NCBI GenBank assembly: GCA_003022565.1
Contig: PXTN01000074.1
Location: 1-49,641, forward strand
Length of the DNA stretch: 49,641 nucleotides
From: Bacteroidetes bacterium QS_3_64_15
GTDB taxonomy: Bacteria > Bacteroidota > Rhodothermia > Rhodothermales > Salinibacteraceae
Reading direction: 5' to 3'
Positions 15,570-27,029 of the stretch are shown piece by piece. The position numbers and the translations under genes were made by a program. The notes under the pieces are model-generated. The model did not search any database, was not told where the DNA came from, and saw only the letters and a list, made by a program, of their open reading frames with translations. Position 1 is the first letter of the stretch. Each line of letters starts with the position of its first letter.

Positions 15570-17882
15570 TTAGCCACGTTCGTTTCCTTCGCGCTCCCGC
15601 GTCCCAATTGGGGCCGCCAGCAGCGCGTCCGGGATGGCGAACGCGTTGACGAGCGCCTCCGCCTGTGGCCGCACCCCGTCGCAAAGATCGTTGACGGTGC
15701 CCCGGATCGCCTTTGCCTTGGGCGGGGTCACGTAACTGGCTTCCAGGAACCAGTCCAGACCCGCCTCGATGCGCGAGAGCGCAAAGAGCTGGCGAAGCGT
15801 AGCCAGCGCCTCACGGAGCGGCGGGTCGTCCACCGTTTCGATCGCGTCGGCAAACCGGTCCAGAATGACCCGTTCGGCCTCCGCGTGGGCGAGTTGCACG
15901 AGGTGGTCCTGCACGTCCACGAACGCGTCGAACGGGTCCATGCCGCCGTCAACGCGGCGCTCTAGGCGCTGACCCACGTTTTGGAGCATGTGCTCGGCCC
16001 GGTACTCGAACGCGCTCCGCTGGAAGTCGAGCCCCCGCAGGTGCTCGGGGTCCGTATTGCGGGTGACCACGGGATTCAGCTCCGTCACCCGGGTCGCCAT
16101 CTCGTCGGCCACGAAGCGCGCCATGCCCAGCAGGTTCATGTCCCGGAACTCGCGCCGGAAGTCCGACAGCAGGCCCTTGGCCACCTGCAGCATGAGCACG
16201 GTGTTGTCCCCTTCGAAGGTGGTGAAGACATCGGTGTCGGCCTTGAGCCGCCCAATCCGATTGTCCGCCCGGTAGCCCTGCCCCCCACAGGCCTCACGGG
16301 CCTCCTGCAGCGCATCGGTGGTGTGCCAGGTGGCGTACGCCTTGAGCGCATTGGCCTCCGCCTCGATCGCGTCGAGCGACTCGTCGCGCCTTTTCGCCGC
16401 GAAGCGCGCCGTCAGGTCGTCCAGGGCAAAGTGAAGGGCGTAGGTCGTGGCCAGGCGGGGCAGAAGCCGGCGCTTGTGCGTGCGGTAGTCCAGGAGGGGC
16501 ACCTCCGGCTCGTCCTTCGGCCCAAACTGGCGGCGCCGGTTGCCGTAGCGGACGGCGATCGTGAGGCCCGATTTGGCGGCGCTCAGCCCGGCCCGCGCCA
16601 CGCTGATGCGCCCGCCCACCAGCGTGCTCAGCATGGTAAAAAACCGCTTGCCGGGACTCGGGATGGAGCTGTCGTAGGTGCCATCGGGCGCCACCGAGGC
16701 GTAGCGGTCGAGCATGTTCTCGCGCGGAATGCGCACCTGGTCGAACCAGAGACGCCCATTGTCCACACCATTCAGGCCCATCTTTTCGCCGCAATCACCG
16801 ATGCGGACGCGCGGCATGGGTGTGCCGTCTTCGGTGCGGATGGGCACGAGAAAGGCATGGACGCCGTGCTCTTCCCCGTCGGTGTGGAGCTGCGCGAAGA
16901 CGGTCGCCATCTGCCCGTGGGCCGCCGCGTTCCCAATCCACTCCTTCCGCGCCCCATCGTGCGGCGTGTTGATCACGAACTCCTCGGCTGCCGGGTCGTA
17001 GCGGGCCGTCGTCTCCAACTCCCGCACGTTGGAGCCGTGGCCCCATTCCGTCATGGCGAAACAGCCGGGCAGTTCCAGCGAGGCCGCCGGCTCCAGGTAG
17101 GCCTCGTGGTGCTTCTCTGTCCCTAGGCGGTGGATGCTCCCCCCGAATAGTCCAAACTGCACACCGAACTTGATGACTAGGCTGAGGTCGTGGTAGGCGA
17201 GCGTCTCGAACACGGTGATGAACTTCCCCATGTCCCCGTCCCCCCCGTGCTCCTCGGGGTATCCCAGGCCCCCGAGGCCCTGCTCGGCCAGCCGTTCACA
17301 CCAGTGCAGCACCTGCTCGCGATAGGCCGGGGTGTCGAGATCGGGCCGGTATGCGAAGACTGGGTCCTGGAGCAGCGTGCGAACGCGCTCGCGGAGGTCA
17401 GCGTGCGTGCCGTCGAGGAGGGCGGTCAGGGCGTCGACCTCGAATGGTGCTTCGACCGCGGGCGGCTCCGGCTCCGGGCGCTCACCGAGCAGGTCGCTGA
17501 GGACCTCCTCCCCATCGATGTTGAGGGCGGCCTCGATGTCCTCCAGGGCGCGCCGGGACGGCTCCGGCAGAGCAGCCCCGTCGCCCCCACCCGCCGCGAT
17601 CGACACCCCGAGCTCGGCGAGCGAGCACCGCGTGGTGACCGACGTTCGGGCCGCTCCCTCTTTCAGGGCGCGTACCCATCGGAAGTACTGCGTGGGCGTC
17701 GGGGGCGACTGCGGATCCAGGTGGCCGCAGATCTCCTCGCGGGTCGAGGCGTCAATCCAGTCCTGTGCCCGAATCTGCCTGCGAATCGTGTCGGCCTCGG
17801 AAGGGACAAGCACCCCGTCCGCCCACGCAACGTAGAGCAACGGAAGGACGGCACGAACGTGCGGGGAGGAGGTGTCGAGCAT
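15570..17882 (-). CDS. Acyl-CoA oxidase/dehydrogenase-like flavoprotein with N-terminal TerB-like domain
   Basis: 770 residues. From about residue 200 the sequence follows the acyl-CoA oxidase plan: GCFAMTEWGHGSNVRELETTARYDPAAEEFVINTPHDGARKEWIGNAAAHGQMATVFAQL, then GEKMGLNGVDNGRLWFDQVRIPRENML, and REACGGQGYRADNRIGRLKADTDVFTTFEGDNTVLMLQVAKGLL. It should oxidise acyl-CoA with FAD in fatty-acid breakdown. The first about 90 residues (VRAVLPLLYVAWADGVLVPSEADTIRRQIRAQDWID) look like a TerB-type helical domain, unusual in this family. The start MLDTSSPHVRAV at 17882 is preferred to the ORF-track start 31 codons upstream, which lies in repeat DNA. Whether it transfers electrons to O2 or to ETF cannot be told from sequence. 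Confidence 0.88.
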   Translation of the reverse strand: MLDTSSPHVRAVLPLLYVAWADGVLVPSEADTIRRQIRAQDWIDASTREEICGHLDPQSPPTPTQYFRWVRALKEGAARTSVTTRCSLAELGVSIAAGGGDGAALPEPSRRALEDIEAALNIDGEEVLSDLLGERPEPEPPAVEAPFEVDALTALLDGTHADLRERVRTLLQDPVFAYRPDLDTPAYREQVLHWCERLAEQGLGGLGYPEEHGGDGDMGKFITVFETLAYHDLSLVIKFGVQFGLFGGSIHRLGTEKHHEAYLEPAASLELPGCFAMTEWGHGSNVRELETTARYDPAAEEFVINTPHDGARKEWIGNAAAHGQMATVFAQLHTDGEEHGVHAFLVPIRTEDGTPMPRVRIGDCGEKMGLNGVDNGRLWFDQVRIPRENMLDRYASVAPDGTYDSSIPSPGKRFFTMLSTLVGGRISVARAGLSAAKSGLTIAVRYGNRRRQFGPKDEPEVPLLDYRTHKRRLLPRLATTYALHFALDDLTARFAAKRRDESLDAIEAEANALKAYATWHTTDALQEAREACGGQGYRADNRIGRLKADTDVFTTFEGDNTVLMLQVAKGLLSDFRREFRDMNLLGMARFVADEMATRVTELNPVVTRNTDPEHLRGLDFQRSAFEYRAEHMLQNVGQRLERRVDGGMDPFDAFVDVQDHLVQLAHAEAERVILDRFADAIETVDDPPLREALATLRQLFALSRIEAGLDWFLEASYVTPPKAKAIRGTVNDLCDGVRPQAEALVNAFAIPDALLAAPIGTREREGNERG

Positions 17883-17897
17883 GACGGTTGCGGCATG

Positions 17898-17945
17898 TAG
17901 GCGTGAGTGCGTGTGGGCGTTCGGGCGTGAGAAGGCGTTCCGGTG
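17898..17945. repeat. Degenerate GGCGTGAG-word repeat in the hemE-oxidase gap
   Basis: taggcgtgagtgcgtgtgggcgttcgggcgtgagaaggcgttccgg contains five variants of GGCGT(G/T)(A/C)G in 45 bases. It lies in the 206-bp gap between hemE (upstream) and the acyl-CoA oxidase start would be at 17882, so the repeat sits directly upstream of the oxidase start codon. Confidence 0.5.
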
Positions 17946-18088
17946 TTCGCAGGAAAGATCCTCCGGAGCCAGCAAGTCGCACCGGTGTGTCCCTGAAAGG
18001 CTTCCGTGACCGAGAGGGTTGTCCCGTTACCGGGAGATGCGGTCGCTCACTTCCCTCCCTCAGGCCCCCCTTCTCCCACGCTCTCCAC

Positions 18089-19153
18089 TTAAACAGTGCG
18101 CATGTGCTCGGAGTGCTCGTGCACCGCCTCCACGAACACGCGGGCGTGCTCGGGGTCGTGGTCCGGGAGCATGCCGTGACCCAGGTTTGCAATGTGCTGA
18201 TGCGGCCCGAAGCCGGCAAGCATGTGGTGCACCTCGCGGCGAAGAACCTCCGGGGGCGCGTAGAGCGCGCACGGGTCGAGATTGCCCTGCAGGACGGCCC
18301 GATCGGCCACCGCATCGCGGGCCGTGTCTGGGGCCATGGTCCAGTCGAGGCTAATGATGTCATAGTCCGTATCCGCGAGTGCTTCGAGCGCGTGGTGCAC
18401 TCCTTTGGCAAAAACCACCAGCGGCACGTCGGGGTGGGCATTCTTGACGCGCGCGGCAATCTCCTCCAGGTACGGAAGGCAGAACGTGCAGAAGGTGTCC
18501 GGGCTGTGGAGGCCCGCCCACGAGTCGAACACCTGAAGCATCTGCGCCCCGGCCTCCACCTGTCCGATGAGGTACTCGACGATCACGTCGGTCGTGCGCT
18601 GCAGGAGCGCCTTGCTGGCCTCGGGGTGGCGATAGAGCCACCGCCGCGCGGCCCGGTACGACTTGCTCCCCCCTCCCTCCACCATGTACGCCATGAGGGT
18701 CCACGGCGCCCCGGCAAAGCCGATGAGGGGGACGCGCCCGTTCAGCTCCGTCCGCGTCACCGCGAGGGCCTCGAAGACGTGCCCGAGGGCCGCGTCCACG
18801 TCCGGCTCCACGAGCCGCTCCATCTCCTCGGGCGTGGTCAAGGGCTGGGGAAACGTGGGCCCCTGCCCGGACACCATCTTTACCGTCAGCCCCATTGCTT
18901 CCGGCACCACCATGATGTCACAGAACAGGATGGCTGCATCAACCGGAAGGCGCTCCACGGGTTGAATCGTGACCTCCGCCGCGAGCTCGGGGGTCTCTAC
19001 AACCTCAAAAAAGCTATGCTCCTCCCGAACGGCCCGGTACTCAGGCAGATAGCGGCCGGCCTGTCGCATCATCCAGACGGGCGTGCGGTCGGTGGTCTCC
19101 CCGCGGGCGGTGCGGAGAATGAGGTCGTTCTTCAGAGGCGGAAACGAAGCCAT
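18089..19153 (-). CDS. hemE: Uroporphyrinogen decarboxylase
   Basis: 354 residues, standard length. HemE removes four carboxyl groups from uroporphyrinogen III to give coproporphyrinogen III in haem synthesis, in the cytoplasm. The signature PVWMMRQAGRYLPEYR, with catalytic Arg residues, is near the N-terminus, followed by ILFCDIMVVPEAMGL. GFAGAPWTLMAYMVEGGGSKSY and the C-terminal NLGHGMLPDHDPEHARVFVEAVHEHS are both typical. The start MASFPPLKNDLILRTARGE at 19153 fits the family. It lies between the oxidase and the dienelactone-hydrolase lipoprotein on the same strand; no other haem genes are nearby. Confidence 0.96.
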   Translation of the reverse strand: MASFPPLKNDLILRTARGETTDRTPVWMMRQAGRYLPEYRAVREEHSFFEVVETPELAAEVTIQPVERLPVDAAILFCDIMVVPEAMGLTVKMVSGQGPTFPQPLTTPEEMERLVEPDVDAALGHVFEALAVTRTELNGRVPLIGFAGAPWTLMAYMVEGGGSKSYRAARRWLYRHPEASKALLQRTTDVIVEYLIGQVEAGAQMLQVFDSWAGLHSPDTFCTFCLPYLEEIAARVKNAHPDVPLVVFAKGVHHALEALADTDYDIISLDWTMAPDTARDAVADRAVLQGNLDPCALYAPPEVLRREVHHMLAGFGPHQHIANLGHGMLPDHDPEHARVFVEAVHEHSEHMRTV

Positions 19154-19219
19154 TCAAGGAGAAGAGTCGTGCGAAGAGAAGCCGTTTGCGTGAGGCGTAG
19201 AGCGTTGGGGATTAACCCA

Positions 19220-19322
19220 GACGATGCCGCGGGGACGGGGGGACACGGAGACGCGAAGGACGCACCCAAACTGATTCAGACAAGTACGTGCAACGCACAG
19301 CGTTAAACGTATAACGCTCAGG
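19220..19322. repeat. Two degenerate word repeats upstream of hemE
   Basis: First block: gcggggacggggggacacggagacgcgaaggacg, repeated GGGACACGGAGACGC-like words. Second block: acgtgcaacgcacagcgttaaacgtataacgctcagg, repeated (A)ACG(C/T)(A/T)-type words that are partly self-complementary. Together they fill most of the 172-bp gap between the dienelactone hydrolase stop and the hemE start. Confidence 0.5.
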
Positions 19323-19325
19323 ATA

Positions 19326-20210
19326 TTACGGGTAGAGATGCTGCGCCAGGAAGTCGGTCGTTCGCGTCCAGGCCTGTTCGGCGGCCTCGGGCTCATAGCT
19401 CTCACCCGAGGGGTTGGCGAAGGCGTGGCCGGCGTCGTAGTAGTGAATCGCCCCGTCCGCCTCAGTCTCTTCGAACCGCGACTCGAACGTGCGAGCGGTC
19501 TCAATCGAAACGGCCTGGTCCTCCCGACCAAAATGAGCGAGGAGCGGCGTCGTGGTCTGCCGGAGCACGTCCGTCGTCACGGATTCCGGATTTCCGTAGT
19601 AAGCCACTGCCGCGTCATACCGTTCGGGCGCCGCCGCCACGGCCCCAAACGTGCGACCGCCTCCGAAGCACCAGCCCATCACCGCGACGCGCGGGGCCCC
19701 CGCCTCGGAGCGGAGGTAGTCGTGGGCATCTTGCAGATTGGTCGCGAGTCGCTGTTGCCGCCCCATGGCCTGTTGCATCAGGGCCTGGGCGGAGTCGGAC
19801 GTGCCGGCAGTTTTCCCCTGATAGAGGTCCACGGCGAGGGCCCGATAGCCCTGCCCCGCGAGGCGACGCGTGGCGGTGCGAATGTTGTCGTTGAGGCCCC
19901 ACCACTCGTGGATCACCACCACGCCGGGCAGCTGTGACGCGGACGGATCTTGGCCGCGGGCTTCCAGGACGGAATCCGGATGGGCGGGGGCGACGAGATA
20001 GCCGGTCACGGGAGTACCGTCCGCAGTCTCCGTGTAGACGACCGTCTCGGTGGTCACCGGACTGTTCGGAGCCCGGGCCGCCTCCGTGGCCGTGGGGGTG
20101 TCGCCCTCATGCTCTTCCGCCATGCGGTCAGCCTCTGAAGCGTCGTCTGAGCCGCAACCGAGCAGCAAAACGAACCCAAAAAGCGCAAGGAGCACAATGG
20201 AGAGACGCAT
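19326..20210 (-). CDS. Dienelactone hydrolase family lipoprotein
   Basis: 294 residues. A lipoprotein signal peptide (MRLSIVLLALFGFVLLLGCGSDD, lipobox LLGC, Cys19) is followed by an acidic linker. The alpha/beta-hydrolase domain begins at about residue 60. The triad is Cys in GWCFGGG, Asp in FGREDQAVS and His in DAGHAFANP, the Cys-Asp-His set of dienelactone hydrolases; HEWWGLNDNIR is the conserved oxyanion-region motif. It is anchored on the outside of the inner membrane or exported. The ATG at 20210 was chosen because it gives a perfect lipoprotein signal; the ORF track adds 45 residues. The natural substrate is unknown. Confidence 0.88.
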   Translation of the reverse strand: MRLSIVLLALFGFVLLLGCGSDDASEADRMAEEHEGDTPTATEAARAPNSPVTTETVVYTETADGTPVTGYLVAPAHPDSVLEARGQDPSASQLPGVVVIHEWWGLNDNIRTATRRLAGQGYRALAVDLYQGKTAGTSDSAQALMQQAMGRQQRLATNLQDAHDYLRSEAGAPRVAVMGWCFGGGRTFGAVAAAPERYDAAVAYYGNPESVTTDVLRQTTTPLLAHFGREDQAVSIETARTFESRFEETEADGAIHYYDAGHAFANPSGESYEPEAAEQAWTRTTDFLAQHLYP

Positions 20211-20403
20211 GGAGTACGAGATGTTTGGGAGAGACGAGGGGTGAGAGGGGATGGCCAGCAATCCAGGAGAGCAAAGCAGTCCAGTGCCGGCGGGTTCCTT
20301 CGCCGGACAGACTGGGAATGTTTTCCTCAAGGGTCGCCGAACCATCTCTACGCCGGAAGGTTCGGAGCCTCGACCCGCATTTTGTCCATCCGTTCCTCTC
20401 CTC

Positions 20404-21060
20404 GTGGCGTCGCAGTCTTCGTTGCCCTACACCGGCGAACTCGGGCGCAAGGCCCTCCACCTGCTGGCCCTGTCGCTCCCGCTTGGCATGTGGTGGCTCG
20501 GCATGCCCCTGGCGCTTTATCTCCTCGTCCCCATGGCGCTCGTCGCCGTGACGGCCGACGTGGTGCGGGCGCACTCCACCTCGTTCGACGCGCTAATTCG
20601 GTGGATCTTTGGTCCCCTCATGCGGGCGGAAGAGTTGCCCGAGAAAGACGCGGACGTTCGGTTCAACGGTGCCACCTGCGTGGTGGTCAGTGCGGCGCTG
20701 ATGGCGCTTCTGTTTCCCCTCCGCGTGGCGGTCCCGGTCCTGGCGATGACCATGCTGGCGGACGCGGCCGCGGCGGTCGTCGGTCGTCGGCTGGGCCGGC
20801 ACCCATGGGGTTCCCTGTCGGCGACGGTCGAGGGGACGGCGGCCTTCGTGGCGATGGGCCTCGCGATTATGGCCTGTTTTCCGGCGGTCGCCTTCGGGCC
20901 GGCTGCCGCAGGCGTCCTGGTGGGGGCCGTGGTGGAGGTCCTTCCCCTCCCGGTCAACGACAACATTCGGGTGCCGGTCGTGGCAGCGCTCGTCGTGGTG
21001 GGAGGCGAGACCCTGTTTTTTGGGAAGCCCTTCGTTTTATTCGCCGGGCTCCCTGCGTAA
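20404..21060 (+). CDS. VTE5/SEC59-like phosphatidate cytidylyltransferase-fold membrane kinase
   Basis: 218 residues with six to seven membrane helices. The opening ELGRKALHLLALSLPLGMWWLG has the E-x-x-RK-x-x-H motif of the dolichol/phytol kinase group. Later features are MLADAAAAVVGRRLGRHP, SLSATVEGTAAF (family K/S-S-x-E-G) and VEVLPLPVNDNIRVPV (family E-x-x-P-x-x-x-D-N). It probably phosphorylates a prenol-type lipid alcohol with CTP; the substrate is inferred only at family level. The GTG at 20404 is chosen as start, since the 51 residues before it in the ORF track are non-hydrophobic and overlap the promoter of the divergent lipoprotein gene. Confidence 0.75.
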   Translation: MASQSSLPYTGELGRKALHLLALSLPLGMWWLGMPLALYLLVPMALVAVTADVVRAHSTSFDALIRWIFGPLMRAEELPEKDADVRFNGATCVVVSAALMALLFPLRVAVPVLAMTMLADAAAAVVGRRLGRHPWGSLSATVEGTAAFVAMGLAIMACFPAVAFGPAAAGVLVGAVVEVLPLPVNDNIRVPVVAALVVVGGETLFFGKPFVLFAGLPA

Positions 21061-21153
21061 TCCTCCGTCCTGGGAGCTCCGCGGTCGAACCTGCAGGCGT
21101 CCATCAGGTAGGAGAATTCTCGCACCTCACGGACTCTTCCTCTGCCAATCGAC

Positions 21154-22020
21154 ATGCCCGACGACGACACGCTCTCGGCCTCTGCACTGCGGCGCATCAC
21201 CGGACTGGAGCCGTCTCCGCAGCCGTCGATCATTCCGGTGCGCACCCCCATCGTGCTCATGCACGGCTTTGGGGTCGGGGCGTCGTTCCGTCGGGGCGGG
21301 CACCTGCATCAGGAGGCCCTCCACCTGCGCTCGCGAGGCGTTCGGGCGATCGCGCCCAACGTGTCCCCCTATAGTACTGTGTGCGCCCGAACGGCCCAGT
21401 GGGACGACCGCCTGCGTCGCGTTCTCGAGGAGGTGCAGACTCAACGACTGGTCCTTGTGGCGCACTCGATGGGCGGCCTCGATGCCCGCTACCTGATTTC
21501 GGAGATGGGCTGGCACGAGCAGGTCGACGCGCTCGTAACGATCGCCACGCCCCATCGGGGCTCCGCCGTGGCCTCCCTCGTCCTCGACCAGCCGGAGCTT
21601 GTGCGCAACTGGCTGACGGACGCGGCGGATTGGCTGGGCACCCACATCCTGGAGGACGGCTCGGCCGACCTCCGCCAGGCCCTCACGGAATTTACGCCCG
21701 AGTACATAAAAAACACCTTCAATTCCGAGGTCCCTGATCATCCCGACGTGGCGTACTGGTCCTACGGCTGCCAGGCGGGCAAGGGAACCGATGCACCCAT
21801 TGCCCCCATCTTCCGGTATTCAAACCAGTATCTCTTCGAGCGCGAGGGGACAAACGATGGCATCGTGAGCGTGCAGAGTGCCCACTGGGGCGAGTACCAG
21901 GGCACCGTCGACGCCGACCACAGTCGACAGGTGGGCCTCTCCCCCGGCCTCGCCTCGCATTTCGACTCCAATGCCTTCTACGCCTCGATCGCAAAAAAAT
22001 TGGCCGACGACGGCTACTGA
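21154..22020 (+). CDS. Lipase/esterase, alpha/beta hydrolase
   Basis: 288 residues without a signal peptide. It has the oxyanion motif PIVLMHGFGVGA, the nucleophile elbow LVAHSMGGLDARYL, ATPHRGS after it, and a late NDGIVSVQSAHWGEY...DHSRQVG that supplies the Asp and His. The arrangement follows triacylglycerol lipases of family I. It should hydrolyse a carboxylic ester; the substrate is unknown. It follows the VTE5-like gene by 93 bp, and a repeat-filled gap separates it from the HD gene. Confidence 0.85.
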   Translation: MPDDDTLSASALRRITGLEPSPQPSIIPVRTPIVLMHGFGVGASFRRGGHLHQEALHLRSRGVRAIAPNVSPYSTVCARTAQWDDRLRRVLEEVQTQRLVLVAHSMGGLDARYLISEMGWHEQVDALVTIATPHRGSAVASLVLDQPELVRNWLTDAADWLGTHILEDGSADLRQALTEFTPEYIKNTFNSEVPDHPDVAYWSYGCQAGKGTDAPIAPIFRYSNQYLFEREGTNDGIVSVQSAHWGEYQGTVDADHSRQVGLSPGLASHFDSNAFYASIAKKLADDGY

Positions 22021-22021
22021 G

Positions 22022-22100
22022 GGGGGAGGTGTGGACGTACGTGGACATACGGACGTCTGGACGGAATGCTCAACCCTCAACGCCAACCCCTCAACCTCTA
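22022..22100. repeat. Two degenerate word repeats between lipase and HD gene
   Basis: gtgtggacgtacgtggacatacggacgtctggac repeats (G)GACGT(A/C)-type words. ctcaaccctcaacgccaacccctcaacctctaac repeats CTCAACC(C/T) words. They fill the gap from the lipase stop to the HD gene start. Confidence 0.6.
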
Positions 22101-22114
22101 ACTCGTACCGCCTC

Positions 22115-23428
22115 GTGTCGTCCGATCAGCGCTTCAAGCTCTTTTCGGATCCGGTCCACGGGTTTATTTCCGTGCCGAAGAACGTGATCATGGACCTCAT
22201 CCAGACCCCCGAGGTTCAGCGGCTCCGCCGGATTCGTCAGCTCGGGGTGGGGCATCTCGTCTTTCCGGGCGCCGAGCACACCCGCTTCAACCACGCGCTG
22301 GGGGCGATGGCGCTCATGCAGGACGCCCTCACGAATCTCAATGAGAAAGGTACCCCCATCTCGCCCGAGGAGGAAACCGCCGCGCTGACCGTAGCGCTCC
22401 TCCACGACGTGGGGCACGGGGCCTTCTCACATACGCTGGAGCACCAGCTCATTGACGACTTTTCGCACGAGGACATGAGCCGGGTCCTGCTGGTGAACCT
22501 GAACGAACGGATGAACGGCACGCTCAACACGGCCCTGGCCATCTTTGACGACGACTACGAGCGGCCGTTCTTCCACCAGCTCGTGTCGAGCCAACTCGAC
22601 ATGGACCGGCTCGACTACCTGCGCCGCGACTCCTTCTACACGGGCGTGGCGGAGGGCGAGGTGGGCGTCCAGCGCCTGCTCAAGACCATGCGCGTGCATC
22701 CCCTCCAGGGCGGGCCCGACGCCGAGGTCATGATCGAGGCCAAGGGCATCTACGCCGTGGAAAACTTTCTCATCTCGCGGCGGCTGATGTACTGGCAGGT
22801 TTACCTCCACAAGACCGTGCTGGCGGGCGACGAGCTCCTTCGAGGTGTCTTGCGTCGGGCCCAGGAGCACCTCGACGGCAGTGGAGCGCCCGACTGGCTG
22901 CAGCGAGGCTCCCGGAGCCTTCTGTTCTTTCTGAGGAACGACGTTCACGTCGACCAGATCGACGCCCCGAAGGTCCGCGACCATTACCTTCAGCTCGACG
23001 ACACCGACATCCTCTTCAGCCTGAAGCAGTGGATGAAGGGCCCCGATCCCATCCTGGCGGACCTGTGTCGGCGCTTCATTAACCGCGTCTTCCTGCGCGT
23101 GACCTTTCTTCCTGAGTTTCCCGCTCAGGACCAGCTTGAGACCTGGCGGCGCCAAGTCGCCGAGTGGCTCGTGGATCAGAACCTCGTCGCCCAAACCGAG
23201 GCCCGCTCGGCCGCCCGTCACTACCTCTCGGTGAACGTGTCGCGCCACACCGCCTACGACAGCGACCAGGAACTGATCGGCATCCTGGGCCGGGACGGCA
23301 CGGTTCAGGAGCTCTCCGAAATGGCCGACACGGCCACCATCTCCGACCTGACGGAGTTCGTGGAGAAGCCGTATATCTGCTTCCCGAAGCCGGTTGACCT
23401 TGACGTGCCCGCCGTCGCCGGAGACTGA
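22115..23428 (+). CDS. HD-domain phosphohydrolase (dNTPase-like)
   Basis: 437 residues from a GTG at 22115 giving (M)SSDQRFKLFSDPVHGFISVP, the family's conserved opening; the ORF-track start is inside the lipase gene. HD metal ligands are His55 and His60 (HTRFNHALG), His97-Asp98 (LLHDVGHGAFSH) and the later Asp in QLDMDRLDYLRRD. This is the SAMHD1/dGTPase-like type of HD protein, expected to hydrolyse nucleotides or nucleotide-like phosphates in the cytoplasm. No activity can be fixed from sequence. Length is normal for the group (about 400-450). Confidence 0.88.
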   Translation: MSSDQRFKLFSDPVHGFISVPKNVIMDLIQTPEVQRLRRIRQLGVGHLVFPGAEHTRFNHALGAMALMQDALTNLNEKGTPISPEEETAALTVALLHDVGHGAFSHTLEHQLIDDFSHEDMSRVLLVNLNERMNGTLNTALAIFDDDYERPFFHQLVSSQLDMDRLDYLRRDSFYTGVAEGEVGVQRLLKTMRVHPLQGGPDAEVMIEAKGIYAVENFLISRRLMYWQVYLHKTVLAGDELLRGVLRRAQEHLDGSGAPDWLQRGSRSLLFFLRNDVHVDQIDAPKVRDHYLQLDDTDILFSLKQWMKGPDPILADLCRRFINRVFLRVTFLPEFPAQDQLETWRRQVAEWLVDQNLVAQTEARSAARHYLSVNVSRHTAYDSDQELIGILGRDGTVQELSEMADTATISDLTEFVEKPYICFPKPVDLDVPAVAGD

Positions 23429-23688
23429 GCGCAGCACCTCGCTTTCCTTCGGGTCTCTCATCGAAGCCGGAATGACTGTTCAGGTCAGTCGCAAAAATCC
23501 GCTCCCGACTCCCGGCCACACCGTGGAACGACTCTCCCAAAGACATTCCTCTCTCGACCGTTGCCGTCCATCCCGCCGTCCCCCCTCCCCACTCTCCGTT
23601 CCCCCACTCCCCAAAACCGGAACAGGGATTTTCATGGTGGCGTTAGGAAGGTCCCAGCGCGAGTGCTACTCAACTGGTTTTCCTCCCC

Positions 23689-24060
23689 ATGCCCGACACT
23701 GCTTCCCCCACTTCCGACGTTTCCACCGAGGACGCCCCAATTCAAATCAGCCCGAACGCAGCGAAGGAGATTCGGAAGATCATCCGCAAGAAGAATATTC
23801 CGGACGGTTATGGGCTCCGCGTCGGCGTGAAAGGTGGCGGCTGTTCGGGAATGAGCTACGTGCTTGGCTTTGACAGAGAGCGTGAGAAGGACCGCGTGTT
23901 TGAGATCGACGGAATCACCGTCTACATGGACAAGCGACACGGGCTCTATCTGATGGGCACCACCATCAACTACCACGACGGCCTGGACGCACGGGGCTTT
24001 ACGTTCGAAAACCCCAACGCCACGGAAACCTGTGGCTGCGGGGCGAGCTTTGCGGCCTAA
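23689..24060 (+). CDS. A-type iron-sulfur carrier (IscA/ErpA/SufA family)
   Basis: 123 residues. The three cluster-binding cysteines are Cys52 (GGCSGMSY), Cys115 and Cys117 (ETCGCGASF). The core starts at about residue 18 with IQISPNAAKEIRKIIRKKN and is preceded by a Ser/Thr/Asp-rich leader of 17 residues. It delivers [4Fe-4S] clusters to apo-enzymes. The paralogue (IscA, SufA or ErpA) cannot be settled; there are no other suf/isc genes in the window. clpC follows after a 316-bp leader region. Confidence 0.93.
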   Translation: MPDTASPTSDVSTEDAPIQISPNAAKEIRKIIRKKNIPDGYGLRVGVKGGGCSGMSYVLGFDREREKDRVFEIDGITVYMDKRHGLYLMGTTINYHDGLDARGFTFENPNATETCGCGASFAA

Positions 24061-24376
24061 CGCGTCTCACTGTGCCCTGCCCTGCTCACCGGTCATTCAT
24101 CCTGCGGCGCGTCCGCGGGCACTCAGCGCTTCCCGTTCGGATGGACGGCCCATTTTGGGACGAGGGCTAGATTGTAACGCTCCTGGATTTTTGACCCCCA
24201 ATGGAGCAGACCTCCTGGGTAGGGGAACAGAGCAGGTAGACGCACGGTTATCAGAGAGGCCATGTGCTTTGCGGGCGGGGTCGTCAGAAGGGGCAGGATG
24301 CAAGCTCGATCTCTCTTCTCTCCCCTGCCGCGTAGGGCGCCGACGCGGCGCTTTTGATCGCTCAATCCACCAAGGT
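24061..24376. promoter_or_regulatory. clpC upstream/leader region
   Basis: 316 bp without a gene; the clpC ORF of the track reads through it only because it lacks stops. A TTGACC hexamer at about 24192 (tttttgacccccaatgg) with a weak TGGGTA about 18 bases on could be a promoter, at low confidence. A compact hairpin with T-run precedes the start codon (listed separately). I see no HrcA CIRCE-type inverted repeat. Confidence 0.4.
24337..24355 (+). terminator. Hairpin plus T-run in the clpC leader (possible attenuator)
   Basis: GCGCC (24337-24341), loop GACGC, GGCGC (24347-24351), then TTTT. This terminator-like structure is 21 bases before the clpC ATG. It could be an attenuator or block the ribosome site. 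The stem is only five base pairs, so the call is tentative. Confidence 0.35.
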
Positions 24377-27007
<2,631 letters not shown>

Positions 27008-27029
27008 CATCCTCTTCCTCGTTTCTCTT

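Noticed and set aside
15981-17126. 381-codon plus-strand ORF
   Set aside because: Lies entirely opposite the acyl-CoA oxidase gene and shows no domain.
17888-19306. 472-codon plus-strand ORF
   Set aside because: Antisense to hemE and its flanks; no recognisable domain.
24032-24376. N-terminal extension of ClpC as in the ORF track
   Set aside because: The added 115 residues overlap the Fe-S carrier gene, are Arg/Pro/Ser-rich and absent from the family; ClpC starts at MEGNFSNRV.
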